This document shows positions 18,929 to 28,241 of a DNA stretch of 64,000 nucleotides, piece after piece; position 1 is the stretch's first letter; each line of letters begins with the position of its first letter. A model generated the notes under the pieces. That model saw only the letters and a program-made list of their open reading frames with translations. It did not search any database and had not been told where the DNA came from. Made by a program: the position numbers and the translations under genes. The stretch comes from Emticicia soli (GTDB taxonomy: Bacteria > Bacteroidota > Bacteroidia > Cytophagales > Spirosomataceae), in assembly GCF_037860775.1 (NCBI RefSeq), contig NZ_JBBEWC010000001.1, forward strand, positions 434,001 to 498,000. Reading direction: 5' to 3'.

Positions 18929-19972
18929 TTATTGTTGATGAAAGTATCTTTCTACTCGTAAAGTTACGTTTTCTCTGATATTCATCCAAAATAAGTTTAT
19001 ATCAGCCCGGTGCCATATTTTAGTGCGTAAGAATGCCCGCCCTCTTACATAAGGCTTGTTAATCCATAAAACTCCGTCATGTACCTGTGCGTCGGCAGCT
19101 TCTTTCACAAACGTAAATTTTAAGCCCACTCCGCCTTTGTTTTCTGTTTTAGACACAAAATCATTGTTCAGTTTCCATGACAATGGATTGGTACATACTG
19201 CGCTATTGAGGCCGTCTTTATAATAGGGTGGCAGGTAATCTCGGGCGAAGGTATTCCACGAAACAAAACCGCCAATTTCTTCGGCCGACTGGCTGGGTTT
19301 AATACTATTAAATGTATTGGGTGCTGTGGCAATGCCTATCAGGTAGGCTTCTACCAATTGCTTCTGCAAAGGCTTTTCATCAAAAAACTCCTGAAGCAGG
19401 CGCTTGGCTAAAACAGTACCTTGGCTATGAGAGGCAATAATAATAGGCCGCCCCTGATTCCAGTTTTGAAGATAAAACTCAAATGCTCGTTTTACATCAG
19501 CATAAGCCAAATCAAGTGCTTGCTTTTTGTCGGTGGCGTTTGGTGTCAGAAAACTATAATAATGCGCCTGTCGGTATCTTGGCGCATATACCTTACAGGC
19601 ACCATTAAATGCCGTGGCCTGATTGAGTATAGTTGAGTTGTCAACCAACTTATTTAGTTCTTCATCATTCACATCGGCATTCCAAATGTATTTGTTTGTT
19701 GGTTTGTAGGTATAAATAGTAGGATGCAAAAAGAAAACATCGGCTTTTGCTTCTTTCTGGCCATCTTTCAGGTTTGATTTCAGTGGAATTTTATCGGCTG
19801 CATCCTCTTTATCAGGCAAGGCCGCCCATGTGTCTTTAATGCTGTAGTCAGGTATTGGGGGCACATTTGTAGAGTCAAATCCTGTGCTAAGAATTACGTA
19901 CTTTTGAGCATATAAATTAGCCTTGAAGAAGCAGAAAAACAAAAATAAATATGAAAAAAAAGCATTTCTCAT
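18929..19972 (-). CDS. DUF3089 alpha/beta-hydrolase, exported
   Basis: A 347-residue protein with an N-terminal signal peptide (about 1-22). DUF3089 features are ADVFFLHPTIYTYKP, APRYRQAHYYSF and the nucleophile elbow ASHSQGT in an alpha/beta-hydrolase fold. Members are annotated as lysophospholipase or esterase-like without firm substrates. It is transcribed divergently from the second TonB receptor, 132 bases away. An inverted repeat in that gap could serve both genes. Confidence 0.85.
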   Translation of the reverse strand: MRNAFFSYLFLFFCFFKANLYAQKYVILSTGFDSTNVPPIPDYSIKDTWAALPDKEDAADKIPLKSNLKDGQKEAKADVFFLHPTIYTYKPTNKYIWNADVNDEELNKLVDNSTILNQATAFNGACKVYAPRYRQAHYYSFLTPNATDKKQALDLAYADVKRAFEFYLQNWNQGRPIIIASHSQGTVLAKRLLQEFFDEKPLQKQLVEAYLIGIATAPNTFNSIKPSQSAEEIGGFVSWNTFARDYLPPYYKDGLNSAVCTNPLSWKLNNDFVSKTENKGGVGLKFTFVKEAADAQVHDGVLWINKPYVRGRAFLRTKIWHRADINLFWMNIRENVTLRVERYFHQQ

Positions 19973-20018
19973 CTTATATAATTATTTTTTGGTAAAGTTG
20001 TAAAATTTTTATAAAATC

Positions 20019-20045
20019 TAGTAATAGTATGCTTGCATATTACTA
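20019..20045. promoter_or_regulatory. Perfect 8-bp inverted repeat over the -33 box, candidate operator
   Basis: TAGTAATA and TATTACTA flank 11 bases that include the TTG -33 element (20033-20035) of the receptor promoter. The symmetry suits a dimeric repressor. The gap also serves the divergent DUF3089 gene. Confidence 0.5.
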
Positions 20046-20063
20046 TTTTCTTTTCTATGTTTG
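20033..20063 (+). promoter_or_regulatory. Promoter of the second TonB receptor
   Basis: TTG (20033-20035), a 20-base spacer and TATGTTTG (20056-20063) fit the Bacteroidota consensus. The transcript would start near 20069, which rules out the upstream in-frame ATG at 20033 and supports ATG 20105. Confidence 0.65.
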
Positions 20064-20104
20064 ACACAAAATTACGTTTTGTTAACTCACTAACCAAAAC
20101 CCTC

Positions 20105-23100
20105 ATGTATAAACTTTCCGTAAAAAAAATATTGTTCGGAATCTGCTGCTTACTGCTCACTCAGGTGGCTTTAGCACAAACTAAAGTTTCGGGTACAATA
20201 ACAGATGCTGTTACAAAAGAACCGCTGATTGGCGTAAGTGTGCAGGTAAAAGGAAAAGTAATAGGTACTATCACTGATGTGAAGGGGAGTTTCTCTTTTA
20301 GTACCTCAACACCACCTCCTTTCACCTTGTTAATTACCTCGGTTGGCTATGAAAGTCAGGAAGTAAATGTTTCGGGCGATAACGCCGCTATTAATATTTT
20401 ATTGAAAGAACAAGCCATTCTTGGCCAGGAAGTAGTAGTAGCTGCATCGCGTGTTGAAGAAACAGTAATGAAATCACCGGTAGCTGTTGAGAAAATGGAC
20501 ATACGTGCCATTCGTGAAGCAGCGGCACCATCATTTTATGATGCCCTTTCAACCATGAAAGGCGTTGACATGACCACTCAGGGTCTATTGTTTAAATCTA
20601 TCAATATGCGTGGCTTTGGCGCAACCGGAAACCCTCGTACTGTACAAATGATTGACGGTATGGACAACCAGGCTCCTGGCCTTAATTTCCCGGTTGATAA
20701 CATTGTAGGTATGCCTGAATTAGACGTTGAAAGCGTTGAGGTATTACCAGGTGCAGCATCTGCGTTATATGGCCCGAATGCTATAAATGGTTTGATACTA
20801 ATGAACAGCAAAAGCCCATTCTTATATCAGGGTCTAAGTGCTACTGCTAAAGGCGGTGTAATGCATGCTTCAAACCGTTCTACTGCCACTACTCCATTTT
20901 ATGATTTGTCGCTGCGCTATGCGAAAGCTTTTAACGATAAGTTTGCCTTCAAAGTAAACCTTTCTTATATCACAGCAAAAGACTGGGAAGCCAACAACTA
21001 TACCAACCTTAACTTAGGCGGTGTACAAAACGGTACTCGTGGCGCAGGCGTAAAAACCGACTACGATGGTATGAACATCTATGGTGATGAGATACAAGCA
21101 AGTATGGGCACAGTATTAAACGGTTTATTTGCAAATCAAAGCTTAAAAGCTACAGACACTACAGGGCTTAATTTCCCTGTAAACACCAATGTGAGTAGAA
21201 CAGGTTACAATGAAAGAGACATGGTTGACTATAATACCAAGAGTTTTAAAACCAATGTTGCCCTACACTACCGCATTAACGAAAAAATTGAGGCTATTGC
21301 TCAGGTAAACTATGGTTATGGAACTACAGTTTATACAGGGACAGGCCGTTATTCGCTGAGAAATTTCAACCTTACACAAGCTAAATTAGAGTTAAAAGGA
21401 GACAACTTTACTCTTAGGGCTTATACAACACAAGAGCGCTCGGGGCAGTCTTATTTTGCTGGTTTAACGGCTGTTGCTATGTTAAATGATTTCAAAAGTA
21501 ACAATAACTGGTTTGGCCAATATGTAGGAGCTTTTATTGATGCAAAGAAAAACAATCCGTCTGAAGAGCAAGCCCATATAGCAGCCCGTGCATTTGCTGA
21601 CCAAGGTATGCCTCAACCAGGAACAGCCGCTTATCAGGCATTACTGGATAAATACAGAGAATTGCCAATTGTAGAAGGTGGTGGTGCATTCTTAGATAAA
21701 ACTAACCTGTACCATGCAGAAGGTGTGTATAACTTCAAAAATCAAATTAAGTTTATAGACCTTTTGGCCGGAGCTAACTACAGACAATATCAATTACGCT
21801 CAGACGGAACGCTATTTGCAGATAGAAAAGATGGCAGAAATGGTACTATAAATATTGGAGAATATGGTGCGTTTATACAGGCGGCAAAAAGTTTCTTCAA
21901 AGACCACTTCAAGCTATCGGCTTCGGTGAGATATGATAAAAACGAGAACTTCGAAGGGCAGTTTACGCCTCGTGTTTCTGGGGTTGCTACTTTCGGAGAT
22001 CACAATATCCGCTTATCATACCAATCAGGATTTAGAATTCCGACTACTCAAAACCAATACATTGATCTAAGAACACCTGCGGGTACTTTGGTTGGCGGTT
22101 TGCCTGAGTTCAATTCAAGATATAACCTAAGCAATGGTATTTCATTAGCCGTTCTAAACGATTTTCAGGCGAACCCATTAAAATATATTACGCCTGAAAT
22201 ACTACAACAAGCACAGGCTTATGCAACGCAGGCAGTTACGGCACAAGCAACACCAGTTATTAAAGCGGCTGTAGAAGCGGCAATTACTCAACAAGTAACT
22301 GCGGCTGTTACTGCGGCAATTACCCAACAAGTAACTGCGGCTGTTACTGCACAAGTAAATGCAGCTGTTACTGCAGGTCAGATTCCTGCTGCTGCTGCTC
22401 CCGCTGCTATTGAGGCCGGTGTTGCACAAAACTTACCGGGGGCATTAGCACAAAACTTGCAACCAGGTGTTGACGCAAACTTACCTGCAGCAATGGCGGC
22501 TAATTTCCAACCTGCTTTCAACTCTGAACTACAAAAAGTATTGGTTGCCAATGTGCCTGGCGTAACCCAACAAGTTACCCCTGCTTTTGCGCTTGCCAAA
22601 TTGCCTAAGTATTCAGCAAAAACTCTTCAACCAGAGCGTATCCAATCAATCGAAATTGGTTATAAAGGCTTGATTGCTAAAAAATTATTTGTTGATGCTT
22701 ATTACTACACAAGCACATACAGAAACTTTATTGGTGGTGTATCGGTAGTTGTGCCAACTGCTCCGGCGGCTCCTGGCTTACCTATCGAATCGGGTGTGTC
22801 TAGTGCTTCTACCAGATTAGGTTATTCAAGACCAGCCAATACATCAGAAGAAATAAAAGTAAATGGTTGGGCATTAAGTCTTAATTACTCTTTACAAAAA
22901 GGTTTCTTTATTAATGGTAACATTGCAAACAACGAGTTGAAAAGATTCGTACCGAGCGCAGAACAACAATATGCAGGTTTCAATACGCCTGACTACCGTT
23001 ATAATCTTGGTTTCGGTAAGAGAATCACTAGTGGCAGTAAATTTGGTTTCAATATTAATTTCAGACACCAAAATGCTTTCTTGTGGGAAGCTAGTTTTAA

Positions 23101-23323
23101 CCAACCAACTACTACAGGCTTACAATTCTTTACTAACACTACTGTGCCGGCTATCAACAATATCGATGCACAGGTTAGCATGAAATTGCCAAGCATGAAG
23201 TCTATCCTTAAAGTAGGTGGCACAAATATTGGTGGCAAACCATATATGCAAGCATACGGTAGTGCATTTGTAGGCTCTATGTACTACGTATCATTATCGT
23301 TTGATGAACTTCTGAATAAATAA
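20105..23323 (+). CDS. TonB-dependent receptor with Ala/Gln/Val-rich repeat insert
   Basis: A 1072-residue outer-membrane receptor. Signal peptide to about residue 24 (QVALAQ); CarboxypepD_reg-like domain at about 25-110; plug at about 120-250 (FKSINMRGFGATGNPR, PGAASALYGPNAINGLI); the remainder is the barrel. An insert at about 698-838 is rich in Ala, Gln, Val and Thr, nearly free of aromatic residues, and interrupts the barrel just before the conserved LQPERIQSIEIGYKG stretch. It is probably an extracellular loop. ATG 20105 is preferred over the longer frame at 20033 because a signal peptide follows it directly and the promoter lies between. No SusD gene follows. Substrate unknown. Confidence 0.9.
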   Translation: MYKLSVKKILFGICCLLLTQVALAQTKVSGTITDAVTKEPLIGVSVQVKGKVIGTITDVKGSFSFSTSTPPPFTLLITSVGYESQEVNVSGDNAAINILLKEQAILGQEVVVAASRVEETVMKSPVAVEKMDIRAIREAAAPSFYDALSTMKGVDMTTQGLLFKSINMRGFGATGNPRTVQMIDGMDNQAPGLNFPVDNIVGMPELDVESVEVLPGAASALYGPNAINGLILMNSKSPFLYQGLSATAKGGVMHASNRSTATTPFYDLSLRYAKAFNDKFAFKVNLSYITAKDWEANNYTNLNLGGVQNGTRGAGVKTDYDGMNIYGDEIQASMGTVLNGLFANQSLKATDTTGLNFPVNTNVSRTGYNERDMVDYNTKSFKTNVALHYRINEKIEAIAQVNYGYGTTVYTGTGRYSLRNFNLTQAKLELKGDNFTLRAYTTQERSGQSYFAGLTAVAMLNDFKSNNNWFGQYVGAFIDAKKNNPSEEQAHIAARAFADQGMPQPGTAAYQALLDKYRELPIVEGGGAFLDKTNLYHAEGVYNFKNQIKFIDLLAGANYRQYQLRSDGTLFADRKDGRNGTINIGEYGAFIQAAKSFFKDHFKLSASVRYDKNENFEGQFTPRVSGVATFGDHNIRLSYQSGFRIPTTQNQYIDLRTPAGTLVGGLPEFNSRYNLSNGISLAVLNDFQANPLKYITPEILQQAQAYATQAVTAQATPVIKAAVEAAITQQVTAAVTAAITQQVTAAVTAQVNAAVTAGQIPAAAAPAAIEAGVAQNLPGALAQNLQPGVDANLPAAMAANFQPAFNSELQKVLVANVPGVTQQVTPAFALAKLPKYSAKTLQPERIQSIEIGYKGLIAKKLFVDAYYYTSTYRNFIGGVSVVVPTAPAAPGLPIESGVSSASTRLGYSRPANTSEEIKVNGWALSLNYSLQKGFFINGNIANNELKRFVPSAEQQYAGFNTPDYRYNLGFGKRITSGSKFGFNINFRHQNAFLWEASFNQPTTTGLQFFTNTTVPAINNIDAQVSMKLPSMKSILKVGGTNIGGKPYMQAYGSAFVGSMYYVSLSFDELLNK
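22277..22372 (+). repeat. 36-bp tandem repeat within the TonB receptor gene
   Basis: Two 36-base copies (22277-22312 and 22313-22348) differ at one base and are followed by a degenerate 24-base partial copy. Each full copy encodes AAITQQVTAAVT in frame. Confidence 0.9.
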
Positions 23324-23361
23324 GATTTTATTAATTTTCATAATTTTCTTTGGTTTAAGTT

Positions 23362-23391
23362 AAAAAGGGCTTCCGATTGGAAGCTCTTTTT
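23362..23391 (+). terminator. Terminator of the second TonB receptor
   Basis: A 13-bp stem with one G-U pair and loop GATT (23375-23378), ending in a run of T on the plus strand. Confidence 0.85.
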
Positions 23392-23484
23392 TTATCTAAT
23401 TCAACAGAAAATTTGATTTAATTAATAATTTTTCGCATTCTGTTTATAACTTTACAACCGTATTTATTAATTAAACACATTATC

Positions 23485-24714
23485 ATGACTAAGATTAAAG
23501 TAGCAAATCCCGTTGTTGAATTAGACGGAGACGAGATGACTAGAATCATCTGGCGTTTTATTAAAGAAAAATTGATTCTACCATATATTGATGTAGATAT
23601 TAAATATTATGACCTTGGTGTTGAATATCGTGATGAAACCAACGACCAGGTTACCGTTGATGCAGCGAATGCTATTAGAGAATATGGTGTAGGTATTAAA
23701 TGTGCTACTATCACTCCTGACGAAGCACGTGTTACAGAGTTTAACCTAAAACAAATGTGGAAATCACCAAATGGTACTATCCGTAATATTCTTGATGGTA
23801 CTGTTTTCCGTGAGCCAATCGTTTGCCAGAATGTGCCTCGTTTAGTTTCAAACTGGACGTCCCCAATCATCGTTGGTCGTCATGCTTTTGGTGATCAATA
23901 CCGTGCTACCGATTTCGTAGTAGATGGCCCTGGTAAATTAACAATGAAATTTGAAGGCGAAGACGGAACAGTAAAAGAGTTTGACGTTTACAACTTCAAA
24001 GGAGGCGGAGTAGCTATGGGTATGTACAACACTGATGAATCGATCCGTGGTTTTGCACACTCTTGTTTCAATGTTGCCCTTAACAAAAAATGGCCTCTAT
24101 ACTTATCTACTAAAAACACCATCTTGAAAAAATATGATGGTCGTTTCAAAGATATTTTTGAAGAAATCTACCAAGCAGACTATAAAGCTAAGTTTGAAGC
24201 AGCCGGTATTGTTTACGAACACCGTCTGATTGATGACATGGTAGCTTCTGCCTTGAAATGGAATGGCTCATTTGTATGGGCTTGTAAAAACTACGATGGA
24301 GACGTACAGTCTGACTCAGTAGCACAAGGCTTTGGTTCACTTGGTTTGATGACTTCTGTATTGGTTACGCCAGATGGCGAAACTATGGAAGCAGAAGCAG
24401 CACACGGAACTGTAACACGTCACTACCGTGACCACCAGGCTGGTAAACCAACTTCTACAAACCCTATTGCTTCTATCTTTGCATGGACTCGTGGATTAGA
24501 ATTCCGCGGTAAAAAAGATGGCAACCAAGAGCTAATCGATTTCTGCCAGGCTTTAGAGCAAGTTTGTGTTGAAACGGTTGAATCAGGTAAAATGACTAAA
24601 GACTTAGCAGTTTGTATTCATGGTAACAAAGTTAGCCACGGCGAACACTACCTATATACAGAAGAGTTTTTGGAAGCATTAGACCAAAACTTGAAAATCA
24701 AATTAGGTAAATAA
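23485..24714 (+). CDS. icd: NADP-dependent isocitrate dehydrogenase
   Basis: Oxidises isocitrate to 2-oxoglutarate in the TCA cycle and supplies NADPH. The 409 residues match the eukaryotic-type homodimeric IDH rather than E. coli Icd. Signatures include VELDGDEMTRIIW near the N-terminus, IKCATITPDEARV, SPNGTIRNILDGTVFREPI with the substrate-binding Ser and Arg, and the C-terminal EAAHGTVTRHY. It is monocistronic, with a terminator on each side. The icd product feeds the glutamate dehydrogenase encoded about 2 kb away. Confidence 0.96.
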   Translation: MTKIKVANPVVELDGDEMTRIIWRFIKEKLILPYIDVDIKYYDLGVEYRDETNDQVTVDAANAIREYGVGIKCATITPDEARVTEFNLKQMWKSPNGTIRNILDGTVFREPIVCQNVPRLVSNWTSPIIVGRHAFGDQYRATDFVVDGPGKLTMKFEGEDGTVKEFDVYNFKGGGVAMGMYNTDESIRGFAHSCFNVALNKKWPLYLSTKNTILKKYDGRFKDIFEEIYQADYKAKFEAAGIVYEHRLIDDMVASALKWNGSFVWACKNYDGDVQSDSVAQGFGSLGLMTSVLVTPDGETMEAEAAHGTVTRHYRDHQAGKPTSTNPIASIFAWTRGLEFRGKKDGNQELIDFCQALEQVCVETVESGKMTKDLAVCIHGNKVSHGEHYLYTEEFLEALDQNLKIKLGK

Positions 24715-24740
24715 GATTTTTATTAATACGGTGCCCCACT

Positions 24741-24771
24741 AAACGCCTTGACTCTCGTGGTCAGGGCGTTT
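24741..24771 (+). terminator. Terminator of icd
   Basis: A 12-bp stem with one wobble pair and a 7-base loop (24753-24759), followed by TTCTTTTTT. Confidence 0.85.
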
Positions 24772-25006
24772 TCTTTTTTGCGGCTGTGCGGTATTAAAAC
24801 ACTTTGTGGGCTTATCATGGAATCAATGAAGCAAGATTCGCCACAAAACAGGTTCTCGGCTAAGCAAAATATTAAAAAACAAGGAATCTATTTTTGGTTT
24901 ATGAAACAACAGAAGAAACTTATTGTTCTATAAGCAGAATTATCATTACATTTAAGTTTATATTCAGCGCAAATCAGACGTTTATCTGATTTTATACTTT
25001 ACGAAA

Positions 25007-25990
25007 ATGGTGAAACCAACAAGATGGGGTATTATAGGTCTTGGAAAAATTGCAGAGAAATTTGCAAACGACCTGATAAAAGTACCTAATACAAGCTTAC
25101 ATGCTGTTGCATCTACGTCGTCAGAACGGGCTCAGGACTTTGCACAGAAATTCCAGGTGCCTTATCATTACGATTCGTATGAGGCTATTTTTAAAACGCC
25201 CGACTTAGATGTTATTTATATAGCTACGCCCCATACTTCACATGCCGAAAATGCTATTCTTTGTCTGAAGAATAAAATGCCTGTGCTTTGTGAAAAGCCT
25301 TTTGCTATGAATCTGAAGCAGGTAGAGCAAATGGTAACGATTGCCCGAGAAAACGATACTTTTCTGATGGAAGCCATGTGGACCCGCTTCTTGCCTGTAA
25401 TTATGAAAACGCAAGAACTGATTGCTGAAGACCGAATAGGGAAAGTAAAGACTATTCATGCTGATTTTGGCTTTGTAGCTCCGTTTACCCCAGAAAGACG
25501 AACACTAAATCCTAGTCTTGGAGGCGGTGCTTTACTCGACATCGGGATTTATCCGGCATATTTAAGCCTTTTGTTATTGGGTTATCCGACAGATGTGCAT
25601 GCTTTGAGCACATTCGGGCAAACAGGTGTAGACGAAACCACAAGTTTTATTTTTAAGTACCCTCAGGCAACAGCTTTAATGAATGCGACATTTGCCTCTC
25701 GTACACGAACCGAGGCACTTATCTACGGCGATAAAGGGTACATTCACTTACCTGAACGCTTTCATGAAAGCAAAACCCTGACACTTTTTGAAACAGATAA
25801 AGAACCCGTTACTTTTTCGTTTGACAGAGAAACAAGGGGTTATAATTTTGAGATTGAAGAGGTAAACAATTGTTTGCGGAATAATAAAAAAGAAAGTGTA
25901 AAAATGCCGCTTTCGATGAGTGTTAAACTCATGAGCTTGTTAGATGAAATACGCCAGAAAGCTGGCATTTTCTACGATGGGATTGACTGA
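25007..25990 (+). CDS. Gfo/Idh/MocA-family oxidoreductase
   Basis: A 327-residue cytoplasmic NAD(P)-dependent dehydrogenase. An N-terminal Rossmann fold has GIIGLGKIAEKFA and the family motif CEKPFAMN, whose Lys is catalytic. A C-terminal alpha/beta substrate domain follows (PSLGGGALLDIGIYPAYL). The overall pattern resembles the trans-1,2-dihydrodiol dehydrogenase/xylose-glucose oxidoreductase branch. No signal peptide. It stands alone between icd and ndk, so context does not give the sugar or diol substrate. Confidence 0.88.
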   Translation: MVKPTRWGIIGLGKIAEKFANDLIKVPNTSLHAVASTSSERAQDFAQKFQVPYHYDSYEAIFKTPDLDVIYIATPHTSHAENAILCLKNKMPVLCEKPFAMNLKQVEQMVTIARENDTFLMEAMWTRFLPVIMKTQELIAEDRIGKVKTIHADFGFVAPFTPERRTLNPSLGGGALLDIGIYPAYLSLLLLGYPTDVHALSTFGQTGVDETTSFIFKYPQATALMNATFASRTRTEALIYGDKGYIHLPERFHESKTLTLFETDKEPVTFSFDRETRGYNFEIEEVNNCLRNNKKESVKMPLSMSVKLMSLLDEIRQKAGIFYDGID

Positions 25991-26020
25991 TAGAGTTCTG
26001 AAAAATATGACATAAATTAA

Positions 26021-26050
26021 TAAACCCTGCCAGCATGCTAGCAGGGTTTA
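26021..26050. terminator. Bidirectional terminator between the oxidoreductase gene and ndk
   Basis: A 10-bp stem (26021-26030 with 26041-26050), extended inward by the palindrome AGCATGCT, with T-rich sequence on the plus-strand side. Confidence 0.78.
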
Positions 26051-26074
26051 TTTTTAAGCAATTAATCAGGCTGA

Positions 26075-26494
26075 TTAGTATTGCTCTATTACTCCGAAGA
26101 AAAACGAGCCTTCAATAGCTGCATTTTCATCAGAATCTGAGCCATGAATAGCGTTCTCGCTTAAAGATTTAGCGTATATTTTACGAATAGTTCCTTCTGC
26201 TGCATTTTCAGGATTGGTTGCACCTATTAAAGTACGAAAATCGGCTACTGCGTTTTCTTTCTCTAAAATTATCGGAACGATTGGCCCTGACGACATCATT
26301 TCACATAATTCAGCATAAAAACCTCTCTCTTTATGTACTTCATAAAACTTACCTGCTAATGCTGGTGTAAGTTGTGTTTTTTTCATCGCCACAATTCTAA
26401 ATCCGGCAGCTTCAATCATAGCTATAATTCCTCCAATATTGTTATCAGCTACCGCATGAGGTTTAATCATTGTGAAAGTTTTGTTACTTGCCAT
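26075..26494 (-). CDS. ndk: Nucleoside diphosphate kinase
   Basis: Transfers the gamma phosphate of ATP to nucleoside diphosphates through a phosphohistidine. The 139 residues match the family. The active site is NAIHGSDS with catalytic H117; N-terminal TFTMIKPHAV is also typical. It is flanked by terminators on both sides, so it is probably monocistronic. Confidence 0.97.
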   Translation of the reverse strand: MASNKTFTMIKPHAVADNNIGGIIAMIEAAGFRIVAMKKTQLTPALAGKFYEVHKERGFYAELCEMMSSGPIVPIILEKENAVADFRTLIGATNPENAAEGTIRKIYAKSLSENAIHGSDSDENAAIEGSFFFGVIEQY

Positions 26495-26594
26495 ATCTGT
26501 CTTTATTTTTAATTTTTTGCTAAAATACTTATTTTGCTACACTCCACGAACTGTTTATCGATTTTTTACGTATAATGCAGCTACTTCATTAAAT

Positions 26595-26628
26595 AAGCCC
26601 ACTTGCTTTGCTAAAGTCAAATGGGCTT
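26595..26628 (-). terminator. Hairpin downstream of gdh
   Basis: An 11-bp stem with one mismatch (26595-26605 with 26618-26628). On the minus strand it follows the dehydrogenase stop by about 27 bases and runs into ATTTAAT, a weak U-tract. Confidence 0.55.
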
Positions 26629-26654
26629 TGAATATTGGTTATCAACCGCAAATA

Positions 26655-27932
26655 TCAACCGTATCCACCACGGAACTTATAGGTGCTGGCAACTTTATCG
26701 ATAGCCACAATATAAGCAGCCAGACGCATTGATACTTTATGTTTCTGTGATGTCTCAAATACTTTATCAAAAGCATCTTTCATCATGCGGTCGCAACGGC
26801 GGTTGATTCTGTCTAGCGTCCATTTATAACCGATACGGTTTTGTACCCATTCAAAATAAGATACAGTTACCCCACCAGCATTTGCCAGAATATCAGGTAC
26901 CACCATAATACCCTTCTCGTTGATAATATCATCGGCACTGGCAGAAGTTGGCCCGTTTGCACCTTCAACAATTAGTTTTGCCTGAATTCTGGCTGCGTTT
27001 TCATGCGTAATTACGTCTTCTTTCGCTGCCGGAACCAATACATCAACATTCAGTGCCAATAATTCTTCATTACTGATAAGTTCTGCGTCTCCAAAGCCTT
27101 CCAAGCTGCCCTTGTTGGCATTTCTGTATGCAATGGCTTTTTCAATATCAATACCCTTTGCATTGTAGTAAGCGCCTGATATATCGCTGATACCACAGAT
27201 AGTTACGCCTTTTTCTTGCAATAGCTGTGCCGCGTGTGAGCCTACATTACCAAAGCCCTGCACAGCAGCAGTAGTTCTGTAAGGATTCAGGCGTAGCTTC
27301 TCCATACCTGTTAATGCCGATACCATTACACCACGGCCGGTTGCTTCTGTGCGGCCTAATGAGCCACCAAGCACCAGCGGTTTTCCGGTTACAACGGCGT
27401 TTACTGTCATGCCTTTGGCTTTCGAGTATTCGTCCATCAACCAAGCCATCTCACGAGGGCCCGTACCCATATCTGGTGCCGGAATATCTTTATCCGGCCC
27501 AAAAATATCAAGCATTGCTATCGTGTAAGCACGCATTAAACGCTCCATTTCTCCTGCCGACATCTCACGTGGGTTGCAGGTTATTCCGCCTTTAGCTCCA
27601 CCATAAGGTATATCTACTACCGCACATTTCCAGGTCATCCAGGCAGCTAGTGCACGCACTTCGTCAATATTTACGCCTGGGTCAAAACGAATCCCTCCTT
27701 TACTTGGCCCTAAAATAGTTGAGTGAATCACTCTGTAACCTTCAAAGACTTTCACTTGCCCGTTGTCCATGGTAACAGGTAAACCAACAGTTACTTGACG
27801 CGCAGGCACTTTCAGGATATAATACATTTCTTCGCTTATTCCTAAAATCTTAACTGCGGCATCAAATCTAGACATCATTGACTCCAAGGGATTTTCAGTA
27901 TCCTTAATCGGAGCCGGTTCTATGTAATTCAT
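26655..27932 (-). CDS. Glu/Leu/Phe/Val-family dehydrogenase, probably glutamate dehydrogenase
   Basis: Interconverts glutamate and 2-oxoglutarate plus ammonia. The 425 residues fit the hexameric 410-430 residue class. The substrate domain has KGGIRFDP and the signature VDIPYGGAKGGITCNP with its catalytic lysines, then PAPDMGTGPREMAWLMDEY. The nucleotide domain has AVQGFGNVGSHAA. The sequence resembles the catabolic RocG/GdhB group more than short NADP GdhA, but coenzyme use cannot be read with certainty. A candidate -7 box and a palindrome lie upstream of the start. Confidence 0.92.
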   Translation of the reverse strand: MNYIEPAPIKDTENPLESMMSRFDAAVKILGISEEMYYILKVPARQVTVGLPVTMDNGQVKVFEGYRVIHSTILGPSKGGIRFDPGVNIDEVRALAAWMTWKCAVVDIPYGGAKGGITCNPREMSAGEMERLMRAYTIAMLDIFGPDKDIPAPDMGTGPREMAWLMDEYSKAKGMTVNAVVTGKPLVLGGSLGRTEATGRGVMVSALTGMEKLRLNPYRTTAAVQGFGNVGSHAAQLLQEKGVTICGISDISGAYYNAKGIDIEKAIAYRNANKGSLEGFGDAELISNEELLALNVDVLVPAAKEDVITHENAARIQAKLIVEGANGPTSASADDIINEKGIMVVPDILANAGGVTVSYFEWVQNRIGYKWTLDRINRRCDRMMKDAFDKVFETSQKHKVSMRLAAYIVAIDKVASTYKFRGGYG

Positions 27933-27968
27933 AATAGAAAATTCTATTGTTGATGATTATTTTTGGTG

Positions 27969-27976
27969 CAAACTTA
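27969..27976 (-). promoter_or_regulatory. Candidate -7 element of the gdh promoter
   Basis: TAAGTTTG on the minus strand fits TAnnTTTG. The -33 position holds only T-rich sequence, as expected of a promoter that needs an activator. Confidence 0.45.
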
Positions 27977-27998
27977 GAAAAAAGAAAGTATTTCTTAA

Positions 27999-28018
27999 AA
28001 TTGTGAAATTTTACAATT
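27999..28018. promoter_or_regulatory. CRP/FNR-like palindrome upstream of gdh
   Basis: A 20-base imperfect palindrome with TTGT (28001-28004) and ACAA (28013-28016) separated by eight bases. Its centre is about 45 bases before the inferred gdh transcript start, a common activator position. The binding protein is inferred only. Confidence 0.4.
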
Positions 28019-28158
28019 ATTTAACTTTCTATTAATTTTAGTAACTTATACCTAATACTGAACTGACAATCTCTCACTTAGCCAAATAATTTACTGTTTT
28101 TGAGTAATTGCCTTTGAATAAATTTTTTTGCCATATTCCCAATATTTTAGTTAAGCGG

Positions 28159-28189
28159 TTGTATAAACCCTCTAAAAACACTATCTTTG
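28159..28189 (+). promoter_or_regulatory. Promoter of the DksA-like gene
   Basis: TTG (28159-28161), 20 bases, TATCTTTG (28182-28189). The inferred start near 28195 makes the upstream in-frame ATG at 28200 unlikely and supports ATG 28242. Confidence 0.65.
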
Positions 28190-28241
28190 CGGTGTTTTTT
28201 TGAATATGTACCCAATTTTAACAATTTACTGCATTACGATT

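Noticed and set aside
22202..22429. Cys/Ser/Asn-rich minus-strand frame in the receptor repeat
   Set aside because: A by-product of the Ala/Gln repeat read on the opposite strand.
24748..24933. 61-residue frame after icd
   Set aside because: It begins inside the icd terminator and shows no motif, signal peptide or promoter; the rest of that gap holds nothing I can support.
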